Assembly (NCBI GenBank): GCA_025963735.1
Contig: JAOQAF010000087.1
Span: 1-38,396, forward strand
DNA from: Bacteroidota bacterium
GTDB lineage: Bacteria; Bacteroidota; Bacteroidia; B-17B0; Aurantibacillaceae
Reading direction: 5' to 3'
Length of the DNA: 38,396 bases
A model generated the notes under the pieces. That model ran no database searches and was not told where the DNA came from. It saw only the letters and a program-made list of their open reading frames with translations. This document shows, in pieces, positions 33,584 through 38,396 of this stretch. A program made the position numbers and the translations under genes. Position 1 is the first letter of the stretch; the number at the start of each line of letters is the position of its first letter.

Positions 33584-33695
33584 TTAAACCACATAGAGGA
33601 CATAGAAACATAGTGTCGTTTGTTTATTCGCGGCTTCAACTCAAATTTGGTTAGCCTAATCTGCGGCTTTTCTTCTATGTGTCCTATGTGGTTAA
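33584..33695. repeat. Long inverted repeat between the sugar transferase and wza genes
   Basis: The left arm 33584-33607 (TTAAACCACATAGAGGACAT, AGAA) and right arm 33673-33695 (TTCTATGTGTCCTATGTGGT, TAA) are complementary apart from one extra A and one mismatch. The spacer is 65 nt. It occupies most of the only sizeable gap in the operon. It could be an attenuator or processing site, or an inserted palindromic repeat of the CCACATAG type. Confidence 0.85.
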
Positions 33696-33702
33696 TTTGC
33701 TG

Positions 33703-34737
33703 TTACGCGCTCCTCTTTCTCTTAAATACAATATTACTTATTGCCTTAAAAAAATACTTTAAATCGGTAGTATATGGTTGACGCATTTTTTCTTTCAGGT
33801 ATTCTCTTTCTGATTGAAGCACCGAATCTACATTACCCTCTCTGTTTAAAGCTACATAAGGTGGAATACAGCCCGGTTTAAAGCGCCTTCTAAATAACTG
33901 AAGATCCCTGGGGATATCTTTATAATAACGTTCCGAAATTGGCCTTACTCCTACCAACTTTAACTCTCCTTTTACTACGTTGAGCAGTTGCGGCAATTCA
34001 TCCAGCCAGTACCTCCTTAAAAATTTACCCCAGGGCGTTAGTCTGAAATCATTGGCAGGCTTACCACTCTCAGCGTAGCCATTTATCTTTAAAACATAAT
34101 CCTGTAAATATTCAGCATAGGGATGCATTGTTCTTAACTTATATACGCCGATGATCTTCCCGTTCTTCCCCATTCGCGGCATCTTATAAAGAGGTCCGTA
34201 ACTGGCACTCATATTAAAAGCAGGCTGCTTTATTTTTTTTGTAACAATATACATTAAACCATCAAAGCTTTCGTAGTCGTAAATTTCAAATCCGCAACTG
34301 GCCAGTCTTCCAAAGGCTTCGGCTTTCGACAGCACCCTGTTCCTGCCTTTGGTTGCAAAAAAGTAAATCTTTTTAAAACCCGGTAATTTTGGGAACACAC
34401 GCATGAAAATAAACTCCATCCCAAAATATATATTTCGTAACACCGGTACTTTTCTTATACGTTTCTTGTTCTTTCTGGCGGCATAAGTTTCCACGCAAGC
34501 AATGAATAAATCACCATTCTTTAATTTAGCATTTATTCCTTCAAGCACTTTGTTAATGAACCTGAAATCGTTCATACGCTTCAGATTAATGATTACATCA
34601 TACTCAATTGGGTTGTTTACAATATTAAAAACTGTAGACGTGCGAACTACTAAAGTAGATTTAGCTTCAGTGTCCACAAATTTATTCATGTAGTCATAAA
34701 CTTCAGGTCCACACTCGTTTATTATAAGCTCCCTCAT
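33703..34737 (-). CDS. Bacterial sugar transferase with N-terminal methyltransferase-like region
   Basis: This 344-residue enzyme probably transfers the first sugar phosphate to undecaprenyl phosphate for polysaccharide synthesis. The catalytic domain (about 195-344) shows YKMPRMGKNGKIIGVYKLRT followed by MHPYAEYLQDYV, DFRLTPWGKFLRRYWLDELP, QLLNVVKGELKLVGVRPI and FKPGCIPPYVA. The membrane helices usual before this domain are missing. Instead residues 1-190 look soluble, with YDVIINLKRMNDFRFINKVL, KNGDLFIACVETYAARKNKK and LSKAEAFGRLASCGFEIYDY, like the C-terminal part of a SAM-methyltransferase. I have seen this arrangement in other Bacteroidota transferases. The start overlaps the preceding gene by 4 bp (ATGA). 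Confidence 0.9.
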   Translation of the reverse strand: MRELIINECGPEVYDYMNKFVDTEAKSTLVVRTSTVFNIVNNPIEYDVIINLKRMNDFRFINKVLEGINAKLKNGDLFIACVETYAARKNKKRIRKVPVLRNIYFGMEFIFMRVFPKLPGFKKIYFFATKGRNRVLSKAEAFGRLASCGFEIYDYESFDGLMYIVTKKIKQPAFNMSASYGPLYKMPRMGKNGKIIGVYKLRTMHPYAEYLQDYVLKINGYAESGKPANDFRLTPWGKFLRRYWLDELPQLLNVVKGELKLVGVRPISERYYKDIPRDLQLFRRRFKPGCIPPYVALNREGNVDSVLQSEREYLKEKMRQPYTTDLKYFFKAISNIVFKRKRSA

Positions 34738-35756
34738 TGATTAAGTTTCCCGAAATAATTGATAAGCATGGCAGTTGGATCAACCATTTTTTTTCGCATG
34801 TCTGCACTTCGTTTACCGAACTCTATTTTTAAATTCGGTAGTGACAGTAATTCCTCTATTTTTTGCAGTACACCGGATGAGTTTCTAAAACCATAAATGA
34901 GACCAAGCTTTTCCTGTTCCTGCAAAGTTCCGGCATCCAGCGTGTTTACATAAATAGCCGGGGTTCCCATCATGGCACATTCTGAGGCCATTGTGGCCCC
35001 TTCGCCAATAAATAAAGTAGCAAAGGCTAATACATCGTGCATTCTATTTGCAGGAATATTTATTTTGTACGGCAACATTTCTTCCGGCATTTTTCCCTCA
35101 GAAGAAATAAAGATCCGGTATTTTCCTTTTAACCTCTCTATTATCTTTTTCTTCGTTTCAAGGTCGAGGCCTGACTGACCAATGTCGTGGTTTGCTTTAA
35201 ATGATACAAAGCGCAGTAACACGAACTCTTCGCCAGGGGCCAGATTTAAAATGGAATAAATGGATGGATCGGGTTTAAAATAAGTTGGATGAAGGTAACA
35301 CAGTTCCATAAAACCATTAAAGCGCACTTGTTGCGAGCCCAGTTCTTTTTTAAAACAATAAGGCGTAAATATTGTTTTTGTAAAAGGCTGATAAAACTTC
35401 CGGGCAAGGTTAGCGTGCTCGGTATCGTCAAATGTTATGTGTGGTTTTTTCATAAACCATGCAACCTGCGCTGCATAAGGCGAAACAAAACTCAAAAAAA
35501 CATCCGGCTTAAACTGTTTTGCTTTGCGGTAAAGCATTCGATCGGCCTTTAACATGTACATTAGTTTACCAACTATACCATTCCGGCCTTTCCCTCTTGA
35601 ATAAAAGGGTAAACCATAACTCTCAAGCAATTCAGCCGTACATTCTTTTTCACGCGAAGAAATAAAGAACTGGTGCCCCTTTGCCATCATTAGTTTAATA
35701 AAATTCCTGAAGTAATGAACGTGGGCCGGGTGGCCAATATCAATAAAAATCTTCAT
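34734..35756 (-). CDS. DUF354-family protein (GT-B / UDP-GlcNAc 2-epimerase-like fold)
   Basis: The 340-residue protein begins MKIFIDIGHPAHVHYFRNFI, the hallmark of DUF354, with EECTAELL-like and FKPDVFLSFVSPYAAQVAWF blocks and ITFDDTEHANLARKFY. It ends with a GT-B-type nucleotide-sugar site (ATLFIGEGATMASECAMMGT, PAIYVN). It is encoded between the amidotransferase fusion and the sugar transferase, overlapping both (1 bp and 4 bp), so a role in making or transferring a modified sugar of the polysaccharide is likely. The exact reaction is not known for the family. Confidence 0.87.
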   Translation of the reverse strand: MKIFIDIGHPAHVHYFRNFIKLMMAKGHQFFISSREKECTAELLESYGLPFYSRGKGRNGIVGKLMYMLKADRMLYRKAKQFKPDVFLSFVSPYAAQVAWFMKKPHITFDDTEHANLARKFYQPFTKTIFTPYCFKKELGSQQVRFNGFMELCYLHPTYFKPDPSIYSILNLAPGEEFVLLRFVSFKANHDIGQSGLDLETKKKIIERLKGKYRIFISSEGKMPEEMLPYKINIPANRMHDVLAFATLFIGEGATMASECAMMGTPAIYVNTLDAGTLQEQEKLGLIYGFRNSSGVLQKIEELLSLPNLKIEFGKRSADMRKKMVDPTAMLINYFGKLNQ

Positions 35757-38396
35757 TAGTTAACAGGGTTTCTTTCTTCCGATTGATAAATAAACAAGGG
35801 TTTGCTTGGTAAAAAATATTTAACCAGGGGATAAGCCAGCTTTTTAAATTTAATGATCGTGGGATAATAGGAAGGATAATCCATAAATGAGTGGCAAGGC
35901 GCATTCAACAATGTCATAAATTCTTTTCTTGAAAAATTTAGTTTTTTACATAAATAATCAATATCCTTCTCTAGTTCAGTGTCGTTATATGGATTTTTAC
36001 TTAGTTGCTCCAGGGCAACTTCTCTTGTCATTTCGTTATTAAGAATAAGGGCTGAGAAAGTTATTTTACGTTTATCGATCCCGAACTTTTTATGCAGCCA
36101 ATAGGTAATAATGAACTTTGTAAAAACATTTTCATAATGGTGACCACCATAATCTTTCCATCCATATTTTTCAGTAAGGAGTTTTTTAGCTTCACCTTTA
36201 TTATAATCGAGATAAAAGAAAGGTTTAACCAATTTAATTTTTTTAAAATAGGAAAGAAAAATAAATTTTGAAAATGACAGGGTTGGAAAAGACTTAAGAC
36301 TTCGGTGGCTGAATTTACGGGCCAAATATTTAAGCTGCTTTGCGTCACTATAAGTCCATTCGGTAGGTTGAAAACCTTCTGTTTTAAAATCGTGGCCTAT
36401 TAATATATGTTTCAAGTTATGCTTTGCGGCTTTTTTAAAAAGGATGGCTTTTATAGCTATGTCTGTTGGTGAGTCTGCCCATGGCAGACCTGCCTGGAGG
36501 TAAGAACGGAGCACATCAACCACTTCTTTATAATCAATCACATAGGTTTCAAGGTCAACTTTTAAGGCAGTGGTCATTTTCTCAATATTGTTCACTGCAA
36601 TTTCCGAAGCCCAGCCATTATCAAGGTATACGGCCAGCGGCTTTAAACCGTATGCTTTTGCAAGGTGCAACATGTAGGAACTATCCGTACCGCCACTCAC
36701 ACCTATCACACAATCATATTCTTTATTTGTTCCCTGTTTCTTTATTTCACTTACGTATTTTTTCCAGGTTTCTTCTCCTTTTTTTCCTCTCGGGTAATCT
36801 TTAGATATGTTTTTAAATATCACCGCGTAGTTGGAGACACCTTTTTCATCAAACTTAATCCCGGGTATTGTTTCGTCCCATACACCAACCGTACAAACCT
36901 GTTTTTTTGATGCTTTACCTGTTCTATCAATAAACTGCCGGAACCATAATTCAAGGTGGACCCATTTCCAGATCTCTTTCGAAATATTGATTTCCTTGTT
37001 AACATGCTTCCTGTATTTTTCAAGCGCGCGTGCGGGATCAATAATCTTCCTCGATCTGAACGAATCACTTTTTAAAATATCTTCTACTATCTTCTGCCAG
37101 TTATTTTGTCTGAACCATTCATCTTCAGGAGTGCCAAAACCAACTTTATCTTTACGAAGCCTTATTTTTTCCGGCAAAATACCTTTCATGGCCTCCCTCA
37201 AAATATACTTGGTCATTCCATTCCGTATCATCCAGTGGCTCGGTGTTGCAAGTGAACGTTCCACCAGCCTGTAGTCAAGGAAAGGAACCCTGGACTCCAG
37301 CGAAAAATGCATGGAGTTCCTGTCTTCCCATTTTAGTAAATGCTCCAGCTTATATTCAAAATGATCAAGGAATGAATCCTTCAGAGAACCTGCTCCATAT
37401 AGATTACCCGCAATAGCATTCGTATTTTGATGTTGTTTTATAAAGTTGCTGTTAAGATAATCCTTCTCCCCTACCCTTGTACTGGTGCGCAATTTTTCAG
37501 GCAGCATAAAATAAAGGAAGGTTTTTAAACCAAAAAGGCTCTTGTGAGTTTTAAGATAACTGGCCGCTTCAGAACTAAGGGTACCAATCTTGCCCTTCTT
37601 TAAAAGATCTTTAAAATAAAAGCCGAAAAAATAATGGTATCCGCCCAGCTGCTCATCGGCACCCTGACCGTCGAGTGTTACCACCACTTTTTCATGCGCC
37701 AGCTGCATCACTTTGTATTCCGCGTAAGCGCCTGTTGTTGGTATAGGCTCAGCATGCGCGGTTAAAAATTCAGTAAGGTCCTGCTCCAACGAATCGCCGG
37801 TAGGAGTTACAAAATTCATATTCTTAACAGTGCTGCTGAATTCATTTATAAACTCTGTCTCATCTCCTCTTTGTCCTTTCCGGTATACCGCCGAAAATGT
37901 ATTAATGTTTTTATTTGCAGGGTCCAGTAACATAGTGGACACAATACTCGATGAATCAATACCCCCGCTTAAACATACGCCCAACGGCACATCGCTGCGT
38001 AAACGGAGTGTGATTGCCGAGGTAAGTAAATTTTTGAACTCTTCGGCGCTCTCAAATCCTTTAGCTTGTTTTACTCTTTGTTTAAGGTCATACCATTTGG
38101 TAATTACAGCTCCATTTAAGGAAATATTTATCTTATGACCGTGAGGCAATTTTTTTACCTCCTTAAAAAAAGTGTTTTCAGTTTGATCGGTACGGTTAAA
38201 CACCATAAAATCAAAAATACTTTGATTGTCGGGCCGTGGATTGTGCGGAAGAAGGTCGAGCAAGGGCGGAATTTCGGAACAGAAACTAAAAAAGTTTTTA
38301 TCGCCGTAATAATAAAATGGCTTTACGCCGAAACGGTCCCTGGCGGCAAAAATGGAATTGTTTTCTTTATCATAAACAGCAAAGGCCCACATGCCG
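35756..38396 (-). CDS. Asparagine synthetase (AsnB-like) fused to N-acetyl sugar amidotransferase (WbpG/PseA-like); 5' end outside window
   Basis: One uninterrupted frame of at least 878 residues joins two enzymes. Residues 1-490 (numbered from the Met at 38392) are AsnB: the end of the class II glutaminase domain (WAFAVYD, ARDRFGVKPFYYYG) and the synthetase domain with PP-loop SGGIDSSS (142-149), LDGQGADEQLGGYHYFFG and SLESRVPFLDYRLVE. Residues about 498-878 are a WbpG/PseA-type amidotransferase with its own PP-loop VSGGTDSSYMLHLAKAYG (565-582), LAVYLDNGWASE, ILIGHDFKTEGFQPTEWTYS and APCHSFMDYPSYY. The usual CxxC...CxxC knuckle is reduced: C500-x2-G503 and S520-x2-A523. The catalytic Cys of the glutaminase lies beyond the window. 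A likely role is nitrogen transfer to an acetamido sugar. It is the first operon gene visible. Confidence 0.88.
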   Translation of the reverse strand, partial: GMWAFAVYDKENNSIFAARDRFGVKPFYYYGDKNFFSFCSEIPPLLDLLPHNPRPDNQSIFDFMVFNRTDQTENTFFKEVKKLPHGHKINISLNGAVITKWYDLKQRVKQAKGFESAEEFKNLLTSAITLRLRSDVPLGVCLSGGIDSSSIVSTMLLDPANKNINTFSAVYRKGQRGDETEFINEFSSTVKNMNFVTPTGDSLEQDLTEFLTAHAEPIPTTGAYAEYKVMQLAHEKVVVTLDGQGADEQLGGYHYFFGFYFKDLLKKGKIGTLSSEAASYLKTHKSLFGLKTFLYFMLPEKLRTSTRVGEKDYLNSNFIKQHQNTNAIAGNLYGAGSLKDSFLDHFEYKLEHLLKWEDRNSMHFSLESRVPFLDYRLVERSLATPSHWMIRNGMTKYILREAMKGILPEKIRLRKDKVGFGTPEDEWFRQNNWQKIVEDILKSDSFRSRKIIDPARALEKYRKHVNKEINISKEIWKWVHLELWFRQFIDRTGKASKKQVCTVGVWDETIPGIKFDEKGVSNYAVIFKNISKDYPRGKKGEETWKKYVSEIKKQGTNKEYDCVIGVSGGTDSSYMLHLAKAYGLKPLAVYLDNGWASEIAVNNIEKMTTALKVDLETYVIDYKEVVDVLRSYLQAGLPWADSPTDIAIKAILFKKAAKHNLKHILIGHDFKTEGFQPTEWTYSDAKQLKYLARKFSHRSLKSFPTLSFSKFIFLSYFKKIKLVKPFFYLDYNKGEAKKLLTEKYGWKDYGGHHYENVFTKFIITYWLHKKFGIDKRKITFSALILNNEMTREVALEQLSKNPYNDTELEKDIDYLCKKLNFSRKEFMTLLNAPCHSFMDYPSYYPTIIKFKKLAYPLVKYFLPSKPLFIYQSEERNPVN

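Overview
The window reads as a chromosomal segment of a Bacteroidota (Bacteroidetes) bacterium, probably environmental. The signs are three secreted proteins ending in type IX secretion (T9SS) sorting domains, a SusC-like TonB receptor paired with a DUF4249 lipoprotein, a TonB receptor/HMA/HYC_CC_PP metal module, LytTR and stand-alone receiver regulators, start codons without Shine-Dalgarno sequences, and -7 boxes of the TAnnTTTG type. KdsA, Mpl and Wza/Wzc confirm a Gram-negative envelope. No tRNA, rRNA, CRISPR array, transposase or phage gene was seen. Species cannot be told from the sequence.

Layout. 1-2.9 kb: the 3' part of ligA, a convergent formimidoylglutamase-like gene, the frameshifted remnant of a LytS-type histidine kinase, and its still intact LytTR partner. 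3.2-5.7 kb: a secreted beta-helix T9SS protein and a short SpoIIE-type phosphatase. 5.7-6.3 kb: a repeat-filled spacer. 6.3-9.8 kb: kdsA, a secreted endonuclease I and mpl. 9.8-10.0 kb: a dead small gene of the kind found in toxin-antitoxin-like loci. 10.1-12.7 kb: an MBOAT plus AlgJ/AlgX-like pair for polysaccharide O-acetylation. 12.8-16.5 kb: TonB receptor, DUF4249 lipoprotein and thioesterase. 16.5-21.3 kb: two single-domain response regulators, a frameshifted T9SS beta-propeller protein, a DEAD-box helicase and a second repeat spacer. 21.4-24.5 kb: the metal-linked TonB/HMA/HYC_CC_PP operon. 24.6 kb: a cold-shock protein with a clear terminator. 25-30.3 kb: two large spacers of palindromic repeats flanking a three-gene outer-membrane operon (two paralogous barrels plus an OmpA-family protein). 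30.4-38.4 kb, minus strand: an exopolysaccharide operon made of a fused asparagine synthetase/N-acetyl sugar amidotransferase, a DUF354 protein, an initiating sugar transferase, Wza and Wzc, closed by an intrinsic terminator.

The genes are mostly envelope functions: LPS Kdo synthesis, peptidoglycan recycling, capsule export and O-acetylation, outer-membrane uptake and T9SS cargo. The most unusual content is non-coding. Three copies of a roughly 208-bp fold-back element lie in the 28.5-30.3 kb spacer. One is diverged and inverted; the other two form a 484-bp tandem duplication. Between copies the arms and an internal hairpin have changed sequence on both sides while staying complementary, which points to selection on a folded RNA or single-stranded DNA. 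Other notable items are the AsnB/amidotransferase fusion with an eroded cysteine site, two decayed genes that no simple ORF call reveals, and a recurring -7 box only 4-6 nt from the start codon, which suggests leaderless transcripts. All identifications come from reading the sequence; no database search was run.
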